Origin: Thiomicrorhabdus sediminis
Lineage (GTDB): Bacteria; Pseudomonadota; Gammaproteobacteria; Thiomicrospirales; Thiomicrospiraceae
Length of the DNA: 64,000 nucleotides
Assembly: GCF_005885815.1 (NCBI RefSeq)
Contig: NZ_CP040602.1
Location: 1,069,630-1,133,629, forward strand
Reading direction: 5' to 3'
Positions 52,628 to 62,220 of this stretch are shown here, one piece after another. How positions within the stretch are numbered: the stretch's first letter is position 1; each line of letters opens with the position of its first letter. The notes beneath the pieces were generated by a model, which made no database searches, was not told where the DNA came from, and worked only from the letters and a program-made list of their open reading frames with translations. Position numbers and translations under genes: made by a program.

Positions 52628-54040
52628 TTATTTACCCTGATCGATATTTGGCTTTTTTCGATTGACAGGCTGGCGTTGGTTTGACGAATTGTTCGGTTTA
52701 GTAGCGTTTTTATTTGTCGGTTTGTTGCTACGCGGCTTGCCGGGTTTGACATCAGAGGTTTGAAGGTTACGACTGTTGTTTGCCGGTCTTTTCTTTTTGG
52801 GTGACGTTTTCTGCTCATTGGTCGCAGCAGAATCTTGCCACGGTTTTTTCTTTTTTGGCTTTTTCGGTTTTTTCTTTTTTATACCCAGTTTGGATTCGCC
52901 CAATGGGTTTTTCGGTTCAAACCCGGCAACGATTTCTCTAGGCAATATCTGGTTAATCAGGTTTTCAATACCGACCAGCTCTTTATGCTCTTCGGCGCAG
53001 ACAAGCGAGATGGCTTCACCTTTTTCACCGGCGCGACCGGTTCTACCGATACGGTGCACATAATCTTCCGATACATGGGGTAAATCAAAGTTGACCACAT
53101 GAGGTAACAGGTCGATATCGATGCCGCGCGCGGCGATATCGGTCGCCACCAATACCTGCAGTTGATTGTCTTTGAATTCGTTCAAGGCTCTGATACGGGC
53201 ATTCTGGCTTTTGTTGCCGTGAATCGCCGCGGCTTTGATTTTGTGTTTGCCCAGTTGTGTAGCGAGACGGTTAGCGCCGTGCTTGGTGCGCGCAAAGACC
53301 AAAACCTGATACCAGGCATGGTCTTGAATCAGCTTGATCAATAAGGCTGTTTTCTGTGCCTTATCGACAGGATAGATTTTCTGCTTAACGGTTTCCGCAG
53401 TTGAGTTTTCCGGGGTCACGGAAATCTCTACCGGTTGATGCACCAGTGCTTTTGCCAAGGCGCGGATATCATCGGAAAAGGTCGCTGAAAAAAGCAGGTT
53501 CTGGCGTTTTTTCGGTAATAGCGCGATTATTTTTTTGATGTCGCGTATAAAGCCCATATCAAGCATTCGGTCAGCTTCATCAAGCACCAGAATTTCCAAT
53601 TCATCGAAACCGATGGCGTTTTGCTGGTAAAGGTCCAATAAGCGCCCCGGTGTTGCCACAAGGATATCAACACCTTTATGCAAGCGCTGCATTTGCGGAT
53701 TGATTTTAACGCCTCCATAGACCACGGTTGAGCTAAGAAGCAGTTCTTTGCCGTAGGTTTCGACACTTTCGCTGACTTGCAATGCCAGTTCTCGGGTCGG
53801 CGTCAAAATCAAGGCTCTTGCCTGGTTGGATTTGGCTTTACGACCTTGGCTTAACTTTTCCAATAACGGCAGGGTGAACGCGGCGGTTTTTCCGGTTCCG
53901 GTCTGTGCCGCCGCCATGACATCCTTACCTTGCAGGACCGCAGGAATCGCCTGCTGCTGAATGGGTGTCGGGGTTGTGTAACCTGCGTTGTCAATCGCTT
54001 TGGTAATATGGGCGTTTAAGCCAAGGTCGTTAAATTTCAT
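52628..54040 (-). CDS. rhlE: DEAD-box RNA helicase, RhlE-like
   Basis: 470 residues from ATG 54040 ([21 protein letters not shown]), the Q-motif start; 46 codons upstream are not conserved. Motifs in order: AQTGTGKTA (I), PTRELALQ (Ia), [11 protein letters not shown] (II), SATF (III) and [15 protein letters not shown] (VI). The C-terminal tail (from about 375) is a very basic Lys/Pro/Asn/Gln-rich extension, as in RhlE proteins, binding RNA. RhlE acts in ribosome maturation and mRNA turnover. The symbol is assigned by similarity; RhlB and SrmB are less likely because of the tail. Confidence 0.88.
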   Translation of the reverse strand: MKFNDLGLNAHITKAIDNAGYTTPTPIQQQAIPAVLQGKDVMAAAQTGTGKTAAFTLPLLEKLSQGRKAKSNQARALILTPTRELALQVSESVETYGKELLLSSTVVYGGVKINPQMQRLHKGVDILVATPGRLLDLYQQNAIGFDELEILVLDEADRMLDMGFIRDIKKIIALLPKKRQNLLFSATFSDDIRALAKALVHQPVEISVTPENSTAETVKQKIYPVDKAQKTALLIKLIQDHAWYQVLVFARTKHGANRLATQLGKHKIKAAAIHGNKSQNARIRALNEFKDNQLQVLVATDIAARGIDIDLLPHVVNFDLPHVSEDYVHRIGRTGRAGEKGEAISLVCAEEHKELVGIENLINQILPREIVAGFEPKNPLGESKLGIKKKKPKKPKKKKPWQDSAATNEQKTSPKKKRPANNSRNLQTSDVKPGKPRSNKPTNKNATKPNNSSNQRQPVNRKKPNIDQGK

Positions 54041-54343
54041 TGAATCTCGATTATAAATATGGAAGAGCATACTGCCAGGGTGATTTCGGCATAGTGATAA
54101 ATCAGCCGGTTGGTCTGTGAGTGTATTGGCAATAAAGTTGTGCTGATTATACGTTGATTTAAACCTAAAAGCGCGCATTATCTGTTAAAGCCGTGATGGC
54201 TTGGCCGAACTGCTGATGGTGAGCTATTTATGGGGTTTATGAATCGCTTGTAGCCAAGCCCAAATCGGAGTGGCTTGGCTATCAGTTAACCGGTGAGGCA
54301 TTACAAGAATTTGCCAATCAATAGCGGTTTAGCCGTTGAAGGC
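54041..54343. other. 303-base gap with a hairpin and a possible gene fragment
   Basis: It holds a perfect 10-bp inverted repeat TAGCCAAGCC (54251-54260) / GGCTTGGCTA (54272-54281). A short plus-strand open stretch ending at TAG 54322-54324 reads YESLVAKPKSEWLGYQ... and then LTGEALQEFANQ, which looks protein-like but has no start and is preceded by TGA; it may be the tail of a decayed gene. No family recognised. Confidence 0.35.
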
Positions 54344-55411
54344 TCAGTTAATGATAATGGTATTTTTACCTTGTGCCTTGGCTTGATAGAGCGCCTTGTC
54401 AACGCGGTTGATAATGGCGTGAATTGATGGTTGGTTACACATTGAGGTAATACCGAAGCTGGCGGTCACCGGCATGCCGATACCGAAATCGGTATTTTCC
54501 AAAGCGGTTCTCACTTTTTCGACCAGATTGGCGGCTTCTTCCGGGTTGCAACTGTCGCAGATAATAATGAATTCCTCGCCACCCCAGCGGCCGATAAAAT
54601 CGACCTTTCGTAAGGTATTCTTGAGGGTTTGCGCGACCTTAATTAAAACCTGATCACCGGTATGATGACCAAAGGTGTCATTAATCATTTTAAAATTATC
54701 AACATCAAGCAGTACCAATGACAGATGACGTTGGTAACGTTTGGCCTTTTCGATATGCAAGGCAAGCTGTTCATCGATATGACGACGGTTATGCAGTTGG
54801 GTCAAGGGGTCGGTAATCGACATCTTATGCAGTATCTCGTTTTGCGCTTGCCAGGCTTTTTCATACTGCTCGGTAATCGACTGCATATAGCTGATGAAGA
54901 TAGTTCCGACCGCAAGAGAAAGCATATGGTAGAAAAGGAATTCTTTGCGATAGGGCAGGCTTTGCGGGTCAAGAAAAATCAAACCGGCGGTTTCGGTGAG
55001 AAACATCAAGCCAATCCAGAACATGCCAGGCTTCATACCCAGCAGAAAAACCGAGAAAAGAGGCAGTAAAAAATACCAGACAAAGCCCGAATTGGCGATG
55101 CCTCCTTCGAACAATGCCGGAAACAGAATGATATAGATGACAAACAAAGAGGTATGAGCGACCAATTTAAAATGTTGTATACCGCGGCGTAATAGCCAAA
55201 TGGCGATGCTGCCGACTATCACCACGATGGCACTGCTGATCGGATAGATCGTCTGACCATCGTCCAGGTTCGGTTTGATTAACAATGCATTGATAATCAC
55301 ACTCAAATAGAGAATGAAATTGATGATGCGAATGCGTCTGTAGTTCGGGTCATTGGTATCCAGTGCCAGGCCGGATGTCATGATATTGGTGTAAAGGCTG
55401 GAAATCGTCAT
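54344..55411 (-). CDS. Membrane-bound diguanylate cyclase (GGEEF)
   Basis: 355 residues. Six membrane helices (about 28-180) precede a GGDEF domain: LLDVDNFKMINDTFGHHTGDQVL, active loop RWGGEEF, and a preceding RKVD that is a proper RxxD inhibitory site, unlike the other two cyclases of the window. It should form c-di-GMP under product inhibition. The N-terminal helices carry no ligand-binding domain of known type. It is monocistronic, with a 290-base gap upstream containing no evident gene. Confidence 0.9.
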   Translation of the reverse strand: MTISSLYTNIMTSGLALDTNDPNYRRIRIINFILYLSVIINALLIKPNLDDGQTIYPISSAIVVIVGSIAIWLLRRGIQHFKLVAHTSLFVIYIILFPALFEGGIANSGFVWYFLLPLFSVFLLGMKPGMFWIGLMFLTETAGLIFLDPQSLPYRKEFLFYHMLSLAVGTIFISYMQSITEQYEKAWQAQNEILHKMSITDPLTQLHNRRHIDEQLALHIEKAKRYQRHLSLVLLDVDNFKMINDTFGHHTGDQVLIKVAQTLKNTLRKVDFIGRWGGEEFIIICDSCNPEEAANLVEKVRTALENTDFGIGMPVTASFGITSMCNQPSIHAIINRVDKALYQAKAQGKNTIIIN

Positions 55412-55701
55412 TAAATGCCTATCGCAAAATCCGGTTTGCAGAAACTGGATCTAATCAAATCCGATCCAGAATAAAGGTAACCGGGTAAAAATCGGGTTAA
55501 TGGATTTATGATATCTAAAAAAACCACTCGGCGTTAGCGCAAATTGATGATTTTTACGCCTTTGTTTGTTCTGTGATAAACAATTGTTGAGGTTTTTTTA
55601 GATGGTCGATGTCGGCTTTGTGTAGAATGACGCGCAAAATCAGCTGTTAATCATGCACTAACCTCATAGCGCTAAAGTAATAAAATAGTGGTCAGACTGC
55701 T

Positions 55702-56157
55702 ATGGAAATAAGACAGGGTAATCTCGATGACCAAGCGGTCATCAAGTTAATTGACGAACATATTGCGGAAATGTATGCGGTCACCGATCCGCAAAGTGTC
55801 CACTCACTGGATGCGAATCAACTCAAAGCGCCTGGCGTCACTTTCTTTAGCGGTTGGCTTGATAATGAGTTAATGGGGTTTGCGGCGATCAAGCAGTTGG
55901 ACGCGACCCATGCCGAGTTGAAATCGATGCGAACTGTGTCCAAGGCGCGTAAGCTAGGCATAGGTTCGCAAATGTTGGAGCACTTGTTGGCTTTTGCCAA
56001 ACAGCAGGGATTTAACCGTATCAGTATTGAAACCGGAGTGGAGGAGCATTTTCTGGCTGCCCGCAAGCTTTATGAAAAGTACGGTTTCGAGTATTGTGCG
56101 CCTTTTGCGAACTATGCAGCGGACCCTAATTGTAAATTTATGACACTTGCTATTTAA
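55702..56157 (+). CDS. GNAT family N-acetyltransferase
   Basis: 151 residues. The GNAT acetyl-CoA pyrophosphate loop is seen in KARKLGIGSQMLEHLLAFAKQQGF with R/Q-x-x-G-x-G/A (KLGIGS), and the end has EKYGFEYCAPFANY. It resembles PhnO/YafP-type small-molecule or protein acetyltransferases; the acceptor is not known. The next gene follows 31 bases later with its own ribosome site. Confidence 0.88.
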   Translation: MEIRQGNLDDQAVIKLIDEHIAEMYAVTDPQSVHSLDANQLKAPGVTFFSGWLDNELMGFAAIKQLDATHAELKSMRTVSKARKLGIGSQMLEHLLAFAKQQGFNRISIETGVEEHFLAARKLYEKYGFEYCAPFANYAADPNCKFMTLAI

Positions 56158-56188
56158 GCGATTGATTCGCTAATTTTTGGAGACTATT

Positions 56189-56512
56189 GTGATTCAGACC
56201 TTTGACGACCTACATCAATTGATTCAATCTCAAATTGAAAAATATAAAGCCGAAGATGCCGAGGCTTCGATTAAGTTTGAAATCGCCGACAACGGTTCTT
56301 GCACCATGTACAACAATAGCAACGGCAGCAAATTCAAGTTTATGCTTGCCAAGTTCGGTGATGAATATAAAGTCGGGTTTGCTATGTTTGATGGTCAGCA
56401 GCCCAGTCCGATTTGGATTGATGATGTATTGAGCGGCAATTTCGATGAAAATTTTGCCTACACTTTGATTAAAGATCACTTGATGGCGCCACCAGAGCCG
56501 AGCTATTGGTAA
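56189..56512 (+). CDS. Conserved hypothetical small protein
   Basis: 107 residues from GTG 56189 (GGAG six bases before it); the track-like longer frame begins at TTG 56177 inside that site. It is acidic, with a helical start ([22 protein letters not shown]) and a beta-rich segment ([25 protein letters not shown]...KVGFAMFDG) ending in [15 protein letters not shown]. No recognised family. Its stop overlaps nothing, and the YaiI-type gene starts five bases later, implying one operon with the GNAT gene. Confidence 0.65.
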   Translation: MIQTFDDLHQLIQSQIEKYKAEDAEASIKFEIADNGSCTMYNNSNGSKFKFMLAKFGDEYKVGFAMFDGQQPSPIWIDDVLSGNFDENFAYTLIKDHLMAPPEPSYW

Positions 56513-56517
56513 TCGAT

Positions 56518-56976
56518 ATGGCGCAAACCATCTGGGTCGATGCTGACGCCTGTCCGGTCGTGATTAAAGAGATTCTCTTTAAGGCGGCGCAACGCACCAA
56601 GGTACCGTTGATTTTGGTTGCCAATCATTTTATGCGCGTGCCGGCTTTGGCAAATATTCAGTTTCGCCAAGTCGAGTCGGGGTTCGATATTGCCGATAAC
56701 TGGATCGTCCAGCATTGTCAGCCCGATGATCTGGTGATTACCGCCGATATTCCTCTCGCTTCTGAGGTGATCGATAAGAAGGCCTTGGCTTTGAATCCTA
56801 GAGGTGAGCTGTACACCACCAGCAATATCAAACAACGTTTGAATATGCGCGATTTTATGGAAACCATGCGTTCCAGTGGCATTCAAACCGGTGGGCCGGA
56901 TGCGTTTTCGCAAAAAGACCGCCAAGCCTTTGCTAATCAGCTAGATCGTTGGTTGGTGAAAGCCGTGGTGAAATAA
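56518..56976 (+). CDS. YaiI/YqxD family protein (UPF0178)
   Basis: 152 residues. Conserved elements are [16 protein letters not shown] with the DADACPV motif, [20 protein letters not shown] and [54 protein letters not shown], all split here by ordinary residues. The family has a PIN/NYN-like Rossmann fold with clustered Asp residues suggestive of a nuclease, but function is unproven. It starts five bases after the preceding gene. Confidence 0.92.
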   Translation: MAQTIWVDADACPVVIKEILFKAAQRTKVPLILVANHFMRVPALANIQFRQVESGFDIADNWIVQHCQPDDLVITADIPLASEVIDKKALALNPRGELYTTSNIKQRLNMRDFMETMRSSGIQTGGPDAFSQKDRQAFANQLDRWLVKAVVK

Positions 56977-56978
56977 AT

Positions 56979-56997
56979 AACCCGGCATTAGCGGGTT
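56979..56997 (+). terminator. Weak hairpin after the YaiI-type gene
   Basis: AACCCG and CGGGTT around GCATTAG; it resembles the common stem of the window but lacks a T-tract, so termination would be inefficient. Confidence 0.3.
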
Positions 56998-57158
56998 GGA
57001 AACGGCATCCTTGGGCGTTTCAGGCGAGCGGTTTTTAGTTCCGCTTTATCCAGAATGACAGATTGAGTCTTATCAAACTTCGTGATAGAAAATTTATCTA
57101 GGTGCGCCATCGATTTTGGTATGATTCGCATGTTTGACGGTTTTTAGGAGAAATAGCC

Positions 57159-57494
57159 ATGAATGAAGCTGAAGTAGAAAAGGTCGAGATTCCTTTAAGT
57201 AAAGAGCAGCTTGATAGCCGTATCGCACAGTTGATGGACTGTTTCGATGTGAATTTGAATCGTTTACAGCAAAAAGATTTTAATGTCGAGATGTGTGAAG
57301 AAGAAGGACGTCTGCTTGATCTGTTGGCTGACTATCTCGAAGAAGCCTTGGAGTGCGGTGCGACGATGGAAACGTTGCAGAGCCGTGCACAGCTATTGGC
57401 AAAAGCCGCTTTTGACTGCGGCTACAACAAAGAAGACGTTCAAGAGCTGCTGACCTTGCGGCCAAATCCATTTATCTCGGTGCAGCGTAACTAA
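57159..57494 (+). CDS. Hypothetical helical protein
   Basis: 111 residues, soluble, acidic and mostly helical, with several Cys (MDCF, EMCEEE, ALECG, FDCGY). No signal or membrane segment. The sequence EEEGRLLDLLADYLEEALECGATMETLQSRAQLLAKAA suggests a helical bundle. No family recognised. It has a perfect AGGAGA site and is followed by a bidirectional terminator. Confidence 0.65.
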   Translation: MNEAEVEKVEIPLSKEQLDSRIAQLMDCFDVNLNRLQQKDFNVEMCEEEGRLLDLLADYLEEALECGATMETLQSRAQLLAKAAFDCGYNKEDVQELLTLRPNPFISVQRN

Positions 57495-57535
57495 AGATGC
57501 TTTAGAGCTGGTAAAGCCGGTTTTGGAGAATCGCC

Positions 57536-57571
57536 AAACATCCTATCCAGATAAATGGATAGGGTGTTTTT
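57536..57571. terminator. Bidirectional terminator between convergent genes
   Basis: AAACA and CCTATCCA pair with TGGATAGG and TGTTT (one mismatch) around GATAAA, with a long T run. Confidence 0.85.
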
Positions 57572-58204
57572 TTATGTCCGGTTTTTAACCTGTTGATTAG
57601 GTTTGCTGTCTTTTTGCCAGACAAGGATACGGTTGTTTTGCGGCATCGTGATATCCTCTAGCATTGATAAACCCGAATTTTCGGCGAGTTGCTGACACCA
57701 TTCAAAATCCTTAATGCCGCTGAGCGGGTTTCGTTGTTTGAGCCAGTGATCGAAATTAGCGTTGCTGTCACTGGTATAGCGGCCATGGTAATTAAACGGT
57801 CCGTAAATCATCAGCAATGCCTTGTCTGTTAATACCTGAGATACCCTGGCAAAAAAATCGGCTACATTGGCTTCACTCATAATATGAAAACTGTTCGCAC
57901 TGAAAAGGGCGTCATAGTGCGTTTTTGGCCATTGGTTTTGTGAGACATCAAGCGCAATCGGGTCAAGCACGTTGCTAAGGCCACTGTCTTCAATCCATTG
58001 TCTGATGCCAGGGTGACAAGCCGGTAATTCCGAGGTTTGCCAAATAAGCTGCGGCAATTGTTGGGCAAAAAACACCGCATGTTGTCCGGTACCGCTGGCG
58101 ATCTCCAACACCTGTTGTCGTGTCAGCAGATAAGGGCGGATGGCTTCTAAAATGACCTGTTTGTTTTCTTCACTGGAGCTGGCGAACGGTTTGTTGCGGT
58201 GCAT
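57572..58204 (-). CDS. DUF938 SAM-dependent methyltransferase
   Basis: 210 residues. The SAM-binding motif I is VLEIASGTGQHAVFFA, followed by the family hallmarks LPQLIWQTSELPACHPGIRQWI, LDVSQNQWP and YGPFNYHGRYTSDSNANFDHWLK. DUF938 proteins are class I methyltransferases of unknown substrate, often called UPF0585/YPL-like. The gene is the second of a two-gene minus-strand unit, starting two bases after the preceding gene's stop. Confidence 0.9.
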   Translation of the reverse strand: MHRNKPFASSSEENKQVILEAIRPYLLTRQQVLEIASGTGQHAVFFAQQLPQLIWQTSELPACHPGIRQWIEDSGLSNVLDPIALDVSQNQWPKTHYDALFSANSFHIMSEANVADFFARVSQVLTDKALLMIYGPFNYHGRYTSDSNANFDHWLKQRNPLSGIKDFEWCQQLAENSGLSMLEDITMPQNNRILVWQKDSKPNQQVKNRT

Positions 58205-58206
58205 GG

Positions 58207-58632
58207 TTAGGCCTTTTGTTCTTGTTTATCGATAATTGGCGGCAGCGGTTTTTTATCGGCCTCGATAAATTGCTGTTTGGCTTGTGCCGAAAAAAGCCGT
58301 TCTTCACTATAAAACTGTTTAAGCAGTCCGAGTAAATCGGTCACTAATTCACTATCTTCATCAGTCACTGCAGGCGTTTCATTATTTTCTATTTGTGCCG
58401 CCAATAAATACAGGGTCGCGGTACTGATGGTGGCATGGAATTTATCGCTGGCACCTAAGCTGGCGGCATAGGCCTGAATGCCATGCAGTGTTTTTTCGAC
58501 AGCGCTTGAAAACGGGTATTGCTGTAAATAAAGGCGAGCAATTCTGACGTGTCCTTGATGATCGAAATAGGCTGGGTTCAAGGTTTGATTTTCAAATTGC
58601 TTGATAAATTGATCATCGCTTAATGGCTTCAT
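58207..58632 (-). CDS. Conserved hypothetical protein with HxxHV-type motif
   Basis: 141 residues from ATG 58632 (MKPLSDDQFIKQFENQTL). The pattern TLNPAYFDHQGHVRIARLYLQQYP, then ASDKFHATISTATLYLLAAQ, recurs in a family of short bacterial proteins in which the two His residues of the DHxGH motif could bind metal. Function unknown. No signal or membrane segment. It is immediately upstream of the DUF938 gene and likely co-transcribed; the longer frame up to 58695 is not conserved. Confidence 0.65.
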   Translation of the reverse strand: MKPLSDDQFIKQFENQTLNPAYFDHQGHVRIARLYLQQYPFSSAVEKTLHGIQAYAASLGASDKFHATISTATLYLLAAQIENNETPAVTDEDSELVTDLLGLLKQFYSEERLFSAQAKQQFIEADKKPLPPIIDKQEQKA

Positions 58633-59119
58633 GGCAGGTTCAATTGTGCTGTTGGATTTACTGGGAAAAATAATTGCGCTAAATAACTGTGCCAAACTGT
58701 ACCAAGGCGGTTATTTGATACTGATTTTTATTTAAAATAGCGCCTTCTGTTTTTCGCGGCCAATACAAAAATTGTTTTTGGCAAGTGTCTTAATATTCTA
58801 CGAAATTTATCACTAAGTTAATAAAGGATTGATTGAAACGATGGCGTTTGCGTTTTTTTGCTGGTTTTGCCTTGCATCTTTAGTTGGCTTTATTTTTAGA
58901 GCAGCCTGCCGCCTTTATTAAGTGCATCTTGCAGCAACGTTGCTTCAACCGCGCCATGGTATTTTTATTGGTGTTGTCGATTATTGCGGTTGTCAGCGAA
59001 TATTTCTAAGTCAAAATATCTGGTTTGCACAACTCTGTGTTGCCGATAATGAGGTAAATATTATCGCAACCGGCTGTCATAATATGTCTATAGAGGTTTA
59101 ATCTATTTGGAGGTGGCTG
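58633..59119. other. 487-base gap with a possible frameshifted small membrane protein
   Basis: From ATG 58841 a frame reads MAFAFFCWFCLASLVGF and then FRAACRLY before stopping at TAA; shifting by one base continues into FIKCILQQRCFNRAMVFLLVLSIIAVVSEYF-like sequence (to 59009, written here in parts of the same protein-like stretch). Together this would be a two-helix membrane peptide of about 55 residues. It may be a damaged gene or two tiny frames. The rest of the gap has nothing else I can identify; no terminator. Confidence 0.3.
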
Positions 59120-59923
59120 ATGTCAAATAAACAGATCTGTTTTATCTCGCATGGCGGTGGACCTTTGCCTTTATTGCAGCCTAAAAACAATCAACAGATG
59201 ATTGATACCTTGCTGCAAATACGCAAACTCTTAACAAGACCTAAAGCGATACTGGTTATCAGTGCCCACTGGGAAGCAAGTAGGCCGACCATTACCGCAG
59301 GCAAAAACCCGCAGTTAATTTATGATTATTCCGGTTTTCCTGATGCGGCTTATCATATTGAGTATCCTTGCCGAGGGGAACCACAGCTGGCTCAAGCGCT
59401 CTATAAGGCTTTAAACCGTGCCGGTTTAAACCCGGTTTTGGATGAGGCTCGCGGTTTTGACCATGGCTTATATGTGCCCTTGAAAATACTCTATCCAGAT
59501 GCCGATATTCCCTGTGTTCAGCTTTCTTTGCTGGATAGCCTCAATGCACAAAAGCATATCGCTTTGGGTGAGGTGTTGGCTGGGCTCGACTTTGAAAATC
59601 TGTTGATTATCGGTTCAGGCTTCAGTTTTCATAATATGCGTGCGTTTTTTAGTGATGAAGGCGACAAGGAACGCCAATACAATATCGATTTTGAAAATTG
59701 GCTAGTGCAAACCCTTAGTGACATGGCAATTACTGAAGATGAGCGTCGTTTGCGATTGACGGACTGGTTGAAGGTATCGCCGGCTGCACGCTATAACCAT
59801 CCGCGAGAAGAACATCTATTGCCGTTGCATGTCTGCTATGGCGCGGCACAATCTGCTTGTGACAAGTTTTATCGTTTGCAGATTTTGACCAAACAAACCA
59901 GTATGTATGTCTGGTATCAATAG
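59120..59923 (+). CDS. ygiD: DODA-type extradiol ring-opening dioxygenase (YgiD-like)
   Basis: 267 residues of the class III LigB-like superfamily. Metal-ligand contexts are FISHGGGPLPLL, SAHWEASRPTI, GFDHGLYVPLKILYP and a final LPLHVCYGAA; FSFHNMRAFF is also conserved. E. coli YgiD is a 4,5-DOPA extradiol dioxygenase; the physiological substrate in bacteria is not settled. An AGGTGG site precedes the ATG. It stands alone in the window. Confidence 0.88.
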   Translation: MSNKQICFISHGGGPLPLLQPKNNQQMIDTLLQIRKLLTRPKAILVISAHWEASRPTITAGKNPQLIYDYSGFPDAAYHIEYPCRGEPQLAQALYKALNRAGLNPVLDEARGFDHGLYVPLKILYPDADIPCVQLSLLDSLNAQKHIALGEVLAGLDFENLLIIGSGFSFHNMRAFFSDEGDKERQYNIDFENWLVQTLSDMAITEDERRLRLTDWLKVSPAARYNHPREEHLLPLHVCYGAAQSACDKFYRLQILTKQTSMYVWYQ

Positions 59924-60054
59924 GTTCGAATTTGCCGGTTACTAATAACCGCTTTCGTTATAATGTAAAAATCAATTTTATTGAATCTATCCAATATAAC
60001 GACTGATGAAACTCCTCAGTCGTTATAACAAGTCAAAAATTACTGGATTTTATT

Positions 60055-60756
60055 ATGCAATCGCCAACAAACAATCAAGCCACTGCCATAGCAGAAATGC
60101 TTGCCATGCAAAATGCCTTAAACGAGATGACCAACGGTAAAGACTGGCGTGCCGGGGTGACATCGCTTGGCAAACCGATTGATTGGCAACGCTGTATCTA
60201 TATGGAAACCGCTGAATTGATCGACAGTTACCCGTGGAAGCACTGGAAAAGTGTCGATGCACAAACCGATATGGAAAATGTACGTGTCGAATTGGTCGAT
60301 ATCTGGCACTTTTTATTGAGCTTGGCAATGGAAAAATTATCGGATGAGCAGGCTTTGCAAGTTTTGCATGACGCTTTAGAAAAAGTGCACAAATCAGCTT
60401 TGCCAGAGAATCTGTCCAATCCAGAGCAGGTTGATGTTCACGAGCAGTTGATGCGTTTGGCCTTGTTGCGGGATGCGCGGTCAATCTCTTATATCGGTGA
60501 TCTGGGCTGTGCATTTTTTGCATCTTGCCAAGCGGTTTCATTGCAGTTTTCCGAGATGTATCGTATCTATATGGCAAAAAATGTACTCAATAAATTCCGT
60601 CAGGATCACGGCTATAAAGAGGGCGTTTATATCAAGTTATGGAACGGCAAAGAAGACAATGTCGTCATGTTCGAACTGATGGAAACCCTGCAGGAGTTTT
60701 CCGGTGATAATCTCTATAAAGAGTTGAAACAGGCATATAATCAAATGGTTGGTTAG
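60055..60756 (+). CDS. Dimeric-type dUTP diphosphatase (all-alpha NTP pyrophosphatase)
   Basis: 233 residues. The all-alpha MazG/dUTPase motifs are present: WRCIYMETAELIDSYPWKHWK-like segment (here QRCIYMETAELIDS, the ExxE part) and ENVRVELVDIWHFLLSLAM (ExxD part), plus YKEGVYIKLWNGKEDNVVMFEL near the C-terminus. It should hydrolyse dUTP to dUMP, keeping uracil out of DNA and feeding thymidylate synthesis. It differs from the trimeric Dut of E. coli; the dimeric form is common in campylobacters and some gammaproteobacteria. Monocistronic. Confidence 0.9.
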   Translation: MQSPTNNQATAIAEMLAMQNALNEMTNGKDWRAGVTSLGKPIDWQRCIYMETAELIDSYPWKHWKSVDAQTDMENVRVELVDIWHFLLSLAMEKLSDEQALQVLHDALEKVHKSALPENLSNPEQVDVHEQLMRLALLRDARSISYIGDLGCAFFASCQAVSLQFSEMYRIYMAKNVLNKFRQDHGYKEGVYIKLWNGKEDNVVMFELMETLQEFSGDNLYKELKQAYNQMVG

Positions 60757-60892
60757 TTTAGTTGGCAATTATTCTAATCGCGACAAGCTTACATTAATGC
60801 GAGAGAAAAGCTAAAAGCTTGAGCGTGATCGCAGGATGTTTGTGAGACATTTGCCCGGTATTCGCTGGATATTTGCAACCTAGGAGTGTGCA

Positions 60893-62068
60893 ATGCGTTG
60901 TCTTGATTGGTTGGAAAATCATCCGCGTTCGCTACGAAGCAGTGCTAAGTTTTTCTTTATCTGCGTCTTCAGTTTTTACTTTTCGCATAGTTTTGCGCAA
61001 AGTCAGCTCAATAATCAAAAGCGCACTAGTGATCCTGCTGGACTGACACAAATCAAATCAGGTCTAGGGATCATCTGGGCAATGGATTTTATCAACGCTG
61101 ATTATCTTGTCTTTACCGAACGAAATGGCGCAGCCGGGGTTCTCAATATCAATAATGGGCAAGTTGATTGGTTGGATAATTTGCCACAAGTTTATGGCTA
61201 TGGTCAGGGGGGCTTATTGGATGTTAAAACCGCTCCTGATTTTGCTCAGTCTCGTTGGTTGTATTTCACCTATGCCAAACCCTTTGCCGACAATGCCAGA
61301 ACCACCTTGGCAAGAGCGCGGCTTGAGTTTGTGGATGAACGTTTTCGACTCGCCGATTGGCAGGATCTGCTGATCAGTGATTCCTTAACCGACAGTGATA
61401 TTCATTTTGGCAGCCGAATTGCCTTTGATGGTGACGGTCATGTGTTTTTTTCCATCGGTGACAGAGGGCAAAGAGCCAATGCGCAGAATTTGCAAAATCA
61501 TGCCGGTAAGGTGTTAAGGCTGACGATGGATGGTCGTGTTCCTACCGATAACCCTTTTGCCGGCCTGAATAATGTCAAACCGGAAATATGGAGTTATGGG
61601 CATCGTAATCCGCAAGGGCTGTTTTTCGATAGCCGGCGCGTGCGTTTATGGGAAATGGAGCATGGGCCAAGAGGTGGAGATGAAATCAATTTGATTGTCA
61701 AAGGCGGCAACTATGGTTGGCCCGTTGTTTCGCAGGGGCGTGAGTACTTTAGTGGTGCGCCGGTTGGCGAGCCTCATAAGGCCGGCATGATAGAGCCGGT
61801 TAAGGTTTATATTCCGTCGATAGCGCCGAGTGATTTATTGGTTTATCAGGGCGAGCGGTTTGTCCAATGGCGGGGTAGCCTTTTTAGCGGGGCTTTAAAA
61901 TTACAACATCTCAATCAGGTTGTGCTAGATGAGCAGCTCAGACCTCTGCTTGAAAAAAGACATTTTGAATCACTCAAACAGCGTATTCGCGCAATTGCCG
62001 AAGATGATTCGGGCAGACTCTATATCGCCACAGATAACGGCAATATTTATCAGTGGTCGAATGACTGA
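60893..62068 (+). CDS. PQQ-dependent sugar dehydrogenase family protein (YliI/Asd-like)
   Basis: 391 residues with a signal-like hydrophobic segment (about 20-38, FFFICVFSFYFSHSFAQ). The six-bladed propeller pattern of soluble aldose dehydrogenases is seen: LGIIWAMDFINADYLVFTERNG, GSRIAFDGDGHVFFSIGDRGQRANAQNLQNHAGKVLRL-type strand, YGHRNPQGLFFDS and WEMEHGPRGGDEIN. The enzyme would oxidise aldoses in the periplasm if PQQ is available; no pqq genes are in the window. It is followed by a terminator at 62221. Confidence 0.9.
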   Translation: MRCLDWLENHPRSLRSSAKFFFICVFSFYFSHSFAQSQLNNQKRTSDPAGLTQIKSGLGIIWAMDFINADYLVFTERNGAAGVLNINNGQVDWLDNLPQVYGYGQGGLLDVKTAPDFAQSRWLYFTYAKPFADNARTTLARARLEFVDERFRLADWQDLLISDSLTDSDIHFGSRIAFDGDGHVFFSIGDRGQRANAQNLQNHAGKVLRLTMDGRVPTDNPFAGLNNVKPEIWSYGHRNPQGLFFDSRRVRLWEMEHGPRGGDEINLIVKGGNYGWPVVSQGREYFSGAPVGEPHKAGMIEPVKVYIPSIAPSDLLVYQGERFVQWRGSLFSGALKLQHLNQVVLDEQLRPLLEKRHFESLKQRIRAIAEDDSGRLYIATDNGNIYQWSND

Positions 62069-62179
62069 TTAGGCACTGCGATGCGTTTATTTGAAAGCTC
62101 GACTGATAATGTTGATTTAGGAGGAAAACACTTTTAAAACAATCTGTTAGAAAATACTGTAAATAATTTAAAAAGCTAT

Positions 62180-62208
62180 TGCCAGTGATAATATTAGGCT
62201 CTATAATC
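62180..62208 (+). promoter_or_regulatory. Near-consensus sigma70 promoter
   Basis: TTGCCA and TATAAT are separated by exactly 17 bases, the best promoter of the window. Transcription would start near 62215, only a few bases before the terminator hairpin at 62221, and the LysE gene starts at 62347. Confidence 0.7.
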
Positions 62209-62220
62209 GCCGAGCAACAA

